NCBI GenBank assembly: GCA_002690445.1
Contig: NZER01000458.1
Span: 1-6,882, forward strand
Source of the DNA: Candidatus Pacearchaeota archaeon
Lineage (GTDB): Archaea > Nanoarchaeota > Nanoarchaeia > Pacearchaeales > GW2011-AR1
Direction of reading: 5' to 3'
DNA length: 6,882 nucleotides
Each line of letters opens with the position of its first letter. The first letter of the stretch is position 1. A model generated the notes under the pieces. It saw nothing but the letters and a program-made list of their open reading frames with translations, made no database searches and was not told the DNA's origin. Position numbers and translations under genes: made by a program. Of this stretch, positions 1 through 5,723 are shown in pieces.

Positions 1-958
1 TATATTCTTCATCAATGAACTCCTTGCGCTTGAGCAATTTGGATGAGCGTTTATTCTCGTATGGGCCATCAAGCCGAATCATTTGACCTTCATAACCAAC
101 CTCAACGTAATCAGCATACAATTCATCAAGATGCTCTCTGCTATTTACTTCGGTAGTCTCAACAATGACAAGGGGATTGGGTTCTCCATGAAGCGAACGA
201 CCATCTATTCCTAGATTAGCGAACGAGGCATCTAATTTGGAGGTTCTGTCTGAATACAAGTCCTTTTCAGACATAGCCCACTTACCGTTACCTATTACTG
301 GCGCATCATAAATATGATATTGAATCATTTTCTTACCCTCTGCCAAATGTTCTTCGGTAAGGTTCTGTTTACGAACAAGGTGAATGATTTTGTTGAAATC
401 ATCTTTGTACGCATGGTTATACAACTCACCGTCAAGAGTAGCGTTAGGATATACCTCAAAGAAGGGTTCTAATGCCTCATGGATATGTGGTACAGCCGTG
501 ATTGGCTTACCACTTCTCGTAAACAACCCCTCACGCATCGCAATACAACGTATGCCGTCTAGCTTGGGTTGAGAGAATACAGCAGCACCGAATCCAGTTG
601 TATTATCTGCTTCTGAACCAATTTCAGTCATTACTTCTTTCTGGCGATTCTTGTTCTTGAAATCTTGTGCCAGCATAGGCTCATAGAAACGCTTCCTGCT
701 AATATTCTTGAGGTTCAAGTGGTATCCCGCTTCAAGTTTTTTCTTATGCTTTGCTTCCGCTTCTTTGAGTGCCTGTTGCGCTGGCGTTGTTTCGTTTTTC
801 TTGCCCAAGTTTTTTCCTTCACATATCGTCCACTTGTTCGTGATTTTCTTTCCGTCTGATTGTCCCGATATTGTGCGGAATTTGTTGCTGTCAACTTCGA
901 TTGTCCAAGTCTGCGTCTTACCAACTGTGGTTTTCTTGTAGAGTTTGGGTAATTTCAT
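1..958 (-). CDS. ATP-dependent DNA ligase, 3'-truncated by the window edge
   Basis: This enzyme seals nicks in duplex DNA using ATP through a lysyl-AMP intermediate, a role in phage replication and repair. The frame is open from the ATG at 958 to the left edge (319 codons) with no stop, so the C-terminal end is missing. Residues 1-80 resemble a WGR domain (TWTIEV near 17-22, KKLEAGY at 73-79). The adenylation domain follows: motif I QPKLDGIR with nucleotidyl lysine K132; FTRSGK at 146-151; motif III LDGEL at 175-179; motif IIIa YHIYD at 214-218; motif IV EGQMIR at 290-295; motif V KLLKRK at 307-312. The OB-fold domain and motif VI should lie beyond position 1. The gene follows rIIB after a tandem-hairpin intergenic region. 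The start has no Shine-Dalgarno, only an A-rich leader. The ligase call is firm; the WGR call is by sequence resemblance only. Confidence 0.93.
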   Translation of the reverse strand, partial: MKLPKLYKKTTVGKTQTWTIEVDSNKFRTISGQSDGKKITNKWTICEGKNLGKKNETTPAQQALKEAEAKHKKKLEAGYHLNLKNISRKRFYEPMLAQDFKNKNRQKEVMTEIGSEADNTTGFGAAVFSQPKLDGIRCIAMREGLFTRSGKPITAVPHIHEALEPFFEVYPNATLDGELYNHAYKDDFNKIIHLVRKQNLTEEHLAEGKKMIQYHIYDAPVIGNGKWAMSEKDLYSDRTSKLDASFANLGIDGRSLHGEPNPLVIVETTEVNSREHLDELYADYVEVGYEGQMIRLDGPYENKRSSKLLKRKEFIDEEY

Positions 959-967
959 TTTCTTTTG

Positions 968-987
968 TTTTTTTATATGAGGTAAAT
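968..987 (-). promoter_or_regulatory. ATTTA-N4-ATATAAAAAAA element upstream of ligase
   Basis: On the minus strand, ATTTA is followed after CCTC by ATATAAAAAAA, ending 9 nt before the ligase ATG. The same arrangement occurs downstream of the rIIA stem-loop. It could be a -10-like or late-type promoter element, or simply an A-rich initiation leader; no -35 box is visible. Confidence 0.3.
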
Positions 988-993
988 TTTAAA

Positions 994-1032
994 GGAGGAG
1001 TGAGGATGAAACCAACCAAACCTCACTCCCCC
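994..1032 (-). terminator. G/C-rich stem-loop between rIIB and ligase, possible terminator
   Basis: Arms 994-1005 and 1021-1032 pair at 11 of 12 positions (single A/C mismatch at 996/1030), with a 15-nt loop. Read on the minus strand, the stem is followed by TTTAAAATTT, which is only a weak U-tract, so partial termination or a role in mRNA stability is as likely as full termination. It is the second of two stem-loops after rIIB. Confidence 0.5.
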
Positions 1033-1035
1033 CGT

Positions 1036-1060
1036 CTTGGAACAGTAAGGACATTCCAAG
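1036..1060 (-). other. Small stem-loop abutting the rIIB stop codon
   Basis: CTTGGAA at 1036-1042 and TTCCAAG at 1054-1060 form a perfect 7-bp inverted repeat around an 11-nt loop. It begins on the base right after the rIIB TAA (1063-1061). With no T-run behind it, it is not a classical terminator. It may protect the rIIB 3' end or fold together with the larger stem-loop that follows. Confidence 0.45.
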
Positions 1061-1924
1061 TTAGTTGTTTGTATTCCCTTCCTCTGCGTCCTTCGCAGCC
1101 TTGTATCCAGCGTACCAACCTTCATTCCAATCGTCCCGCTCGACATCCTCGTCGCTGCCATCATCCGAAACCCACTGATTGATGTAGTCATCGTTCAACC
1201 CATCGTCAAGAGGGGGAGCATCAATAGTTTCATACACTCCAACAACCTTATATTTGGCAGTACGCAACTTCTGGCAATCACAATCAAATGGCACACTCAC
1301 AACGTCAGAAGGGTCTATTTCAACAATCATCAAATGCCCTCCACCAGAGGCATAACCTTTGGCGTAATCATAACTACCAGCATGAAAACCATTGGAACAA
1401 CCAATGTTGGCATCATCACAAACAGTGTTGCGAATCATACTTAATGTCTGCCCAACGGAGTTATTAAAATTCCCACTGTAAAAATCAGTGAAATTATTAT
1501 TTACCCCTTTGTAGGCAAGGAAATTACCATCTGGTGTAATGGGCATATTCTTATGCTCAAGAAACGAATAAAGTTCCTCTGTTGCTCTGCGAGAAGGATT
1601 ATCCATGAGCTTACCAAGAAACTTAACAAGCGGTTGGTAGGGTAAACCATTCCGCATGAAGTCCAGAATCTTATCCACAACCATATTATGGACTACCTCA
1701 CCCTTAAAGGATACAGCACCATCCTTAACCTCAACCTCTGCATCATGGTCAAGGTAATCGGAGACTGCTTGCTCAACGTCAAATAGACCTTCTAGACGCT
1801 CCCATTCTTCATTCTTCAAGGCATCTACTGCTTGCTGCCAAGCAGGATGGTCGGCGTTCATTGTGTGGGCTTTGCCCTCAAAGATTACTGTGAGGCTTTT
1901 TTGTGTCAGTATGTATGGGTTCAT
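1061..1924 (-). CDS. rIIB: rIIB-like protein
   Basis: This 287-aa protein matches the rIIB family of large phages. In T4, rIIB acts with rIIA at the host membrane and affects lysis timing and exclusion by lambda lysogens; the biochemical function is unknown. The conserved core spans about residues 97-230: QPLVKFLGKLMDNPSRRA, then ITPDGNFLAYKG at 129-140, NNSVGQ at 154-159, CSNGFHAGSYDYAKGY at 176-191, and LMIVEIDPSDVVSVP at 198-212. The core is followed by a very acidic stretch (239-266, rich in D and E) and a last segment, GWYAGYKAAKDAEEG, at 269-283. A promoter lies about 40 bases upstream, so the gene can be transcribed separately from rIIA. No Shine-Dalgarno is visible; AAAAAAAC precedes the ATG. 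The family call is firm from the core motifs. Confidence 0.9.
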   Translation of the reverse strand: MNPYILTQKSLTVIFEGKAHTMNADHPAWQQAVDALKNEEWERLEGLFDVEQAVSDYLDHDAEVEVKDGAVSFKGEVVHNMVVDKILDFMRNGLPYQPLVKFLGKLMDNPSRRATEELYSFLEHKNMPITPDGNFLAYKGVNNNFTDFYSGNFNNSVGQTLSMIRNTVCDDANIGCSNGFHAGSYDYAKGYASGGGHLMIVEIDPSDVVSVPFDCDCQKLRTAKYKVVGVYETIDAPPLDDGLNDDYINQWVSDDGSDEDVERDDWNEGWYAGYKAAKDAEEGNTNN

Positions 1925-1962
1925 GTTTTTTTAGTCAGTGTTTTTATTGTTATCGTTCTATA

Positions 1963-1991
1963 AGATTACTACATCCTTGCACCCTTGTCAA
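1963..1991 (-). promoter_or_regulatory. Sigma-70-type promoter for rIIB
   Basis: On the minus strand, TTGACA (1991-1986) is followed after 17 bases by TAATCT (1968-1963). Transcription should start near 1955, giving a leader of about 30 nt before the rIIB ATG. The block CTTGACAAGGGTGCAAGG (1992-1975) repeats at 17 of 18 positions in the rIIA promoter, including spacer bases that sigma factors normally do not read. Confidence 0.75.
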
Positions 1992-1998
1992 GTCTTTT

Positions 1999-2157
1999 TT
2001 AGTTCTCTTTCTCGCTGAACTTGGTTCCGTCTATCTCTTTTAAATCGTCAATCACCTGACGCAGTTGCGCTGCTTGACCCCCATCATAATCATCCATGAC
2101 GGTCATGTTCCTCAACTGCTCCTCGTAACTTTTGATTTGTTCTTTTAGTTTTTTCAT
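1999..2157 (-). CDS. Small hypothetical protein (52 aa) between rIIA and rIIB
   Basis: ATG at 2157 opens 52 codons ending in TAA at 1999. The product starts MKKLKEQIKSYEEQLRNM, continues through MDDYDGGQAAQLRQVIDDLKE and ends FSEKEN. It is highly charged and probably helical, with heptad-like spacing that would suit a short coiled coil; there is no signal peptide or membrane segment. It starts 117 nt after the rIIA stop and ends 7 nt before the rIIB promoter, filling the gap in the same orientation with a charge balance typical of a real protein. The upstream sequence is A-rich (TTTACTAAA) with no Shine-Dalgarno. I do not recognise a family; a small partner of rIIA or rIIB is only a guess from position. 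Confidence 0.7.
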   Translation of the reverse strand: MKKLKEQIKSYEEQLRNMTVMDDYDGGQAAQLRQVIDDLKEIDGTKFSEKEN

Positions 2158-2169
2158 TTTAGTAAATTT

Positions 2170-2185
2170 CTTTTCGCCAGAAAAG
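2170..2185. repeat. Short perfect dyad upstream of the 52-aa gene
   Basis: CTTTTC and GAAAAG are separated by GCCA, a 6-bp inverted repeat with a 4-nt loop, 12 nt before the ATG at 2157. As RNA it would be a small hairpin near the initiation region; as DNA it could be an operator half-site pair. Chance occurrence in A/T-rich DNA cannot be excluded. Confidence 0.3.
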
Positions 2186-2199
2186 GAAAGTTTAAATTC

Positions 2200-2219
2200 T
2201 TTTTTTTATATTCCTAAAT
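2200..2219 (-). promoter_or_regulatory. ATTTA-N3-ATATAAAAAAAA element upstream of the 52-aa gene
   Basis: On the minus strand, ATTTA, GGA and ATATAAAAAAAA follow the post-rIIA stem-loop by 13 nt. It matches the element upstream of ligase apart from one base of spacing and one extra A. No TTGACA-like box lies at the usual distance, so promoter activity is unproven. Confidence 0.3.
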
Positions 2220-2232
2220 CTTTAATGGGAGA

Positions 2233-2266
2233 GGGAGGCAGTCCAAACCTACAAGGACTACCTCCC
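2233..2266 (-). terminator. Stem-loop after rIIA, possible terminator
   Basis: Arms 2233-2244 and 2255-2266 pair at 11 of 12 positions (mismatch 2239/2260) around a 10-nt loop. It sits 8 nt after the rIIA stop codon. On the minus strand the downstream sequence is TCTCCCATT, not a clean U-run, so it may be a weak terminator or a processing or stability element. Confidence 0.55.
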
Positions 2267-2274
2267 TTGTGTTC

Positions 2275-4554
2275 CTATTCCTCACTTCCTCCTTGTGAAG
2301 CATTGCATACGTCTATCACATTAATGTAGTTTGAGAGTACCTTCCCTTGGCTCGTAGTCCACTCGTAGCCCCATACTCCACGCTCCACCAGAGGAATCAT
2401 GTCGTATTTTTTTAAGACTTCCATGTATAGTTTTTTAATCTCATGTGTGGGCTTTACTCCCTTGGGGCAAGTAAAGTCTACATGGTATTCTCTCGCTATT
2501 GCCTGTATAGCCTTAATTTGCTCATGGATTTTTTTATCCTTTTTCATCTCGTTGTGTTTTGCAAGGAAACTCGCCATCACTCCGTCTGGAGCAACAAGTT
2601 CTAATTTTTTAAAGCAGGAGATTTGTGACTCAACTCTGGAACCGTAATATCTATCACCATCGTTCCAGTTATTTAAGTCATCAACCTTTTGAATATCAAT
2701 CCACGCTTGGTGGAGATTTCCTTCGGCAATAACTGTTTCTAGTTGACCCTTCGCCCATTCGTGCAACTCAACCCATCCATCCTTATTCTCAATCTTACCT
2801 CTCTGACCTACCTTAAAAGCGTAAAGATTCTTGGGGAATTTCACTCCCATTTGTTCTATCACCTCTTTCAAAGAACGAATAGTAGAGGGGTCATCCAAGA
2901 GAGTGTAGTCGTTCTTGTCTTTACGCTCAATATGGAATTTATCAATAATGACGTAAACGCCATCTTCGTTTTCAACATCTAATTCTGCTATCTTCCAATG
3001 GTCTGATTTCTTGGAGTGATACCTACGGATGTCAGCTTTAAAATCAAACTCGAAACACTTGGCAGAATGTTTGGCATCTTTGGTGTAGCTACTCCCTCCA
3101 CCAGAAGTTTGACCATAACCAAACTCACTCAATTTGTGCTGTGGCAGTTCAGAAAGTTTAATTGTTTCTCCATCAAACTTTTCAGCCTTGAGCCAAGCCT
3201 TTTTAACTTGAGAAGCACTTCTATTAACATTTTTACCTCCTTCTGTTCCTGAGTAGGGGTTGAACTGGAGGAGAAAAGGTTTCTTACCCTTTGTGAGAAT
3301 AAGGGGAAGCATCCTCCCCATTAAACCTCTCCGATGTCCTATGTCATTCTCAATTATGACCGTATCCTTTTCGCAGGAGATTGTTTGCGTTTCTTCTGGA
3401 CGCCACTTCTCACTTCTATAAGTTTTCTTAAAATGTCGCAAATCAACTCCCCCCGTGTTGTAGGTCTGGAAAGAGGAACCATCAACTTTCTCTCCTTTAA
3501 AAGTCAAGTGGTTATGGAGAACATTCCTCAGTGCGTACAGGGGAGAATCTGTTCTGAAGGTAGAACCGTACAGACATCTTGCGTCGTATAAGGTCTTGCA
3601 CTCCCCAAACTGTTTACCGATAGTTTCTGACAGTTCTTTTTGAACACCTTTTAAATATTTTTTTAATTGAGCGCGAGTATAATCAGTGTACTGGAGTTTT
3701 TCGCGAGAAGCAGAAATCTCCACATCACCAATCTCCACCTCAAGAATAAGATTATCAGTCAAAAGACTCCTAAAATCATCGTCTTGAGTAAGATTCAATG
3801 AATATTCATCAATGGGATACCCGATGTTACCCATAACAACGATTGCTTCATTATTACGGTCGTAGTTGGTTTTGTTGCAATCTGTCCACCTCCAATACTC
3901 CCCATTAAATAGAGTTTTCTCGTCGTTATACTCAAATTGAGCCGCGCCCTTTATTGTTGGCCGAACAGAAAACCATTCAAATAAATCTTTAGCTTTCTTT
4001 ACAAATTCGTCTGAGTCTTCGTCTTTTATAGGAACTACGATTTCAATACCATTTTCCTCCTTGGTATCCATCTCTGACAATTTAGAAATTTGTCCAACTT
4101 GAGTAGGATCAATGAAAGCATTGTAGGAACTCTTTTTACCGTCAAGGTAAGAGTTAATTACAAAATTGTCTCCGTATGCAAATGCCGCTTTTGAACCAAT
4201 CCCAAGCATACCAATTTGGTCGTTTGTATTCCGCTTGGTTGATTCTCCATAGAAGGCATAAATTTCGTGAATGTCTTGGTCAGACAAGGCAAGGCCAAAG
4301 TCTCTCACCTTAAAATAGGGATTCATTCGGTTAGGAAGGGTTACTACTATCGGACGAGTAGGGCAATGAGCTTCAACGTGAGCATCTACAGCATTACAGG
4401 TGTATTCTCTAATCACCGCAAGAACCTTATCGGAATAAAGTTGGTTACGGAGGATTCCAAGGATGTGGTGTAAGCCAGAGGCTTTGATTCCAAATTTAAC
4501 TGAACTGGTGATTCCGCTAGATTGGACTGTTTGGGTATTTACTTTGGGTTTCAT
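2275..4554 (-). CDS. rIIA: rIIA-like GHKL ATPase-domain protein
   Basis: This 759-aa protein carries a GHKL (gyrase/Hsp90/histidine kinase/MutL) ATP-binding fold at its N-terminus, as in the phage rIIA family, which in T4 pairs with rIIB in lysis control and lambda exclusion. N box: REYTCNAVDAHVEA with E50, N54 and D57. G1 box: RDFGLALS with D85. G2 box: GMLGIGSKAAFAYGD, glycines 115/118/120 and K122. The family motif ISASREKLQYT lies at 280-290. The remaining C-terminal half has no motif I can name. The frame stays open up to an ATG at 4662 (795 aa), but I chose 4554 because a strong promoter at 4580-4608 would start transcription near 4573, downstream of 4662, and the extra 36 residues overlap a terminator-like structure. 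The G1 box lacks the second glycine of DxGxG (A89). The gene ends in TAG, followed by a stem-loop. Confidence 0.9.
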   Translation of the reverse strand: MKPKVNTQTVQSSGITSSVKFGIKASGLHHILGILRNQLYSDKVLAVIREYTCNAVDAHVEAHCPTRPIVVTLPNRMNPYFKVRDFGLALSDQDIHEIYAFYGESTKRNTNDQIGMLGIGSKAAFAYGDNFVINSYLDGKKSSYNAFIDPTQVGQISKLSEMDTKEENGIEIVVPIKDEDSDEFVKKAKDLFEWFSVRPTIKGAAQFEYNDEKTLFNGEYWRWTDCNKTNYDRNNEAIVVMGNIGYPIDEYSLNLTQDDDFRSLLTDNLILEVEIGDVEISASREKLQYTDYTRAQLKKYLKGVQKELSETIGKQFGECKTLYDARCLYGSTFRTDSPLYALRNVLHNHLTFKGEKVDGSSFQTYNTGGVDLRHFKKTYRSEKWRPEETQTISCEKDTVIIENDIGHRRGLMGRMLPLILTKGKKPFLLQFNPYSGTEGGKNVNRSASQVKKAWLKAEKFDGETIKLSELPQHKLSEFGYGQTSGGGSSYTKDAKHSAKCFEFDFKADIRRYHSKKSDHWKIAELDVENEDGVYVIIDKFHIERKDKNDYTLLDDPSTIRSLKEVIEQMGVKFPKNLYAFKVGQRGKIENKDGWVELHEWAKGQLETVIAEGNLHQAWIDIQKVDDLNNWNDGDRYYGSRVESQISCFKKLELVAPDGVMASFLAKHNEMKKDKKIHEQIKAIQAIAREYHVDFTCPKGVKPTHEIKKLYMEVLKKYDMIPLVERGVWGYEWTTSQGKVLSNYINVIDVCNASQGGSEE

Positions 4555-4579
4555 TGTAGGTTTCTTAACGTCTGGTATC

Positions 4580-4608
4580 AATTTAGCATACCCTTGCACC
4601 GTTGTCAA
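4580..4608 (-). promoter_or_regulatory. Sigma-70-type promoter for rIIA
   Basis: On the minus strand, TTGACA (4608-4603) is followed after 17 bases by TAAATT (4585-4580), with TGC just before the -10 as in extended -10 promoters. The predicted start near 4573 gives a leader of about 18 nt before the ATG at 4554. The 18-bp block at 4609-4592 (CTTGACAACGGTGCAAGG) repeats in the rIIB promoter with one mismatch. Confidence 0.8.
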
Positions 4609-4614
4609 GAAAAA

Positions 4615-4708
4615 TTTGTACCCTTTTCGGCTGTCATTTAGTACCCAGTGATTCCAACCCATTCAAAACCACTGGTATGACTTTCTTTGTGCGACCCAAG
4701 GGTACAAA
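4615..4708 (-). terminator. Nested stem structure with T-run ending the sigma-factor operon
   Basis: The outer arms TTTGTACCCTT (4615-4625) and AAGGGTACAAA (4698-4708) pair perfectly over 11 bp. Inside are GTCAT/ATGAC (4633-4637 with 4677-4681) and CCAGTG/CACTGG (4645-4650 with 4670-4675). In minus-strand RNA the outer stem ends directly in UUUUUC (4614-4609), fitting an intrinsic terminator with an unusually large, structured loop. It starts 4 nt past the stop codon at 4713 and abuts the rIIA -35 box. Confidence 0.6.
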
Positions 4709-4712
4709 AAGT

Positions 4713-5408
4713 TTACCTAAAATCTGGATAAACATCTGCAAGCCATTCAGCATCACGCTTATTCACCCTTTTGGTCAGGGCTTCGCTTTCTTTATAGGCT
4801 TGATTCATCGCATTCCATATTTTCCTTTCCTGTATCTTCGCCGCCTTTTCTCCCTCCATATCAAGCGTAACGGGAACAATTATACTTTTAAACATTTGTC
4901 CAGACCTGTTGTGGAAATAATAAATATTCTTTAAAGTGTGTATTGTGCCTTTAATCACATCCCGCAAGTAATCATCGTATCTCCTCCTTTTGTGCATGGG
5001 CATACCCGCTGGAAATTTGAATGTTGGGAGTAGCAAGGTAACGGTGCTTTCGAGAGTAAAATTTGCTTTGCACCTGTCTTCATCAATATCAATATAATTT
5101 ATCCTCCAAGTCAGCTTCCAATCTGACCGTCTTGAAAGTCCTCCGTATTTTTTAACGTGCCTCCCCCAACTATTAACAAATGAACTTTCATTCCAGCCAG
5201 TAATTACCGGACGTATGACCTTCACGTTTACTTCTTGCGGGGGCAGCGGGTTAAATAATTTATTTATTTGAGGATTATTAAAGTCAGGCCAAGGCTTTAC
5301 GGCAATAGCGTCAAAGCTATAAAAAAGAGCTAGAATCAATAAGACCGGATGCAAGATTCCCATCTTGCTAACATAACCTGTCGAGTTTGTCTTTGTTACT
5401 GAACTCAT
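4713..5408 (-). CDS. Exported DUF922-like protein, probably inactive metalloprotease relative
   Basis: The product has 231 residues. A hydrophobic stretch at 17-36 (from MGILHPVLLILALF to DAIA) looks like a signal peptide with cleavage near AIA/V at 36-37, so the protein is probably exported; a start at M16 is also possible. Residues about 75-165 resemble DUF922, a family of predicted secreted zinc proteases: WKLTWRINY at 97-105, a single Cys113 where the family has one, TVTLLLPTFKFPAG at 122-135, then RYDDYLRDVIKGTIH at 143-157. Family members usually carry HExxH at the end of this helix; here it reads KGTIH, so only the second histidine (H157) remains and the catalytic Glu is absent. The C-terminal region (185-220) is charged and helical. 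It is the last gene of operon A, 18 nt after the 98-aa gene. The fold assignment is from memory of the family pattern and is moderate; the function is unknown. Confidence 0.7.
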   Translation of the reverse strand: MSSVTKTNSTGYVSKMGILHPVLLILALFYSFDAIAVKPWPDFNNPQINKLFNPLPPQEVNVKVIRPVITGWNESSFVNSWGRHVKKYGGLSRRSDWKLTWRINYIDIDEDRCKANFTLESTVTLLLPTFKFPAGMPMHKRRRYDDYLRDVIKGTIHTLKNIYYFHNRSGQMFKSIIVPVTLDMEGEKAAKIQERKIWNAMNQAYKESEALTKRVNKRDAEWLADVYPDFR

Positions 5409-5426
5409 ATTATTTTACACTTTCTT

Positions 5427-5723
5427 TTAGTTGTTTCGGGGATTAGTAAAGAATATATTTCTTTCGTTTATTTCGTTCTCAGGAAGGTCTTGCGCTTCAA
5501 TAAATTTTCTTTTTAAATCTACCAGAGCATCATGTTTACCTACCAGCGTAGAGTACGCTGGCGGCATATTGTCAAGCCATTCCTTCGCATATTCTTTTTT
5601 TCCATTTATATTAAAAGAGTAGTCTTTTTCAGTAGGCATATAACCTGTTTGTTCCATCATGTAGTGGGTATCCGCAATCAAATGCTCAATCCATTTTACT
5701 ACATTTGTAGACGATACATTCAT
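5427..5723 (-). CDS. Hypothetical protein, 98 aa, coupled to the sigma gene
   Basis: This short soluble protein is not one I recognise. Its ATG overlaps the sigma-factor TGA as ATGA, which indicates translational coupling. The N-terminal half (VVKWIEHLIADTHYMMEQTGYMP, about 8-30) and residues 62-80 (ALVDLKRKFIEAQDLPENE, with flanks) look helical. There is no membrane segment, cysteine pair or nucleotide-binding motif. AAGGAG occurs upstream, but about 14 nt from the ATG, too far for a normal Shine-Dalgarno. Its position next to the sigma factor would suit a small regulator or co-factor such as an anti-sigma protein, but nothing in the sequence shows that. Confidence 0.75.
   Translation of the reverse strand: MNVSSTNVVKWIEHLIADTHYMMEQTGYMPTEKDYSFNINGKKEYAKEWLDNMPPAYSTLVGKHDALVDLKRKFIEAQDLPENEINERNIFFTNPRNN

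Noticed and set aside
871..1182. Plus-strand frame containing AAAGGAGG then ATG at 1006, a seemingly ideal ribosome binding site
   Set aside because: The GGAGG is one arm of the hairpin at 994-1032, and the frame then runs antisense into the well-supported rIIB coding region. All other genes are on the minus strand and lack such sites.
2280..2294. Similarity between the rIIA 3' end (GGAGGAAGTGAGG on the minus strand) and the hairpin arm after rIIB
   Set aside because: The match is short, purine-rich and inside codons for GGSEE; it is probably low-complexity coincidence.
4555..4662. N-terminal extension of rIIA from the ATG at 4662 (36 extra residues)
   Set aside because: The region holds a strong promoter and part of a terminator-like structure, and transcription from that promoter would start downstream of 4662.
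4602..4934. 110-codon plus-strand frame
   Set aside because: It crosses the rIIA promoter and terminator region and lies opposite the DUF922-like gene, with no recognisable protein features; it looks like a shadow frame.
5553..5575. TTGACA on the minus strand inside the 98-aa gene (5575-5570) as a further promoter
   Set aside because: The hexamer at 17-bp spacing is TCTACG, only half matching a -10, and the GGTGCAAGG spacer block is absent. It lies inside a gene.
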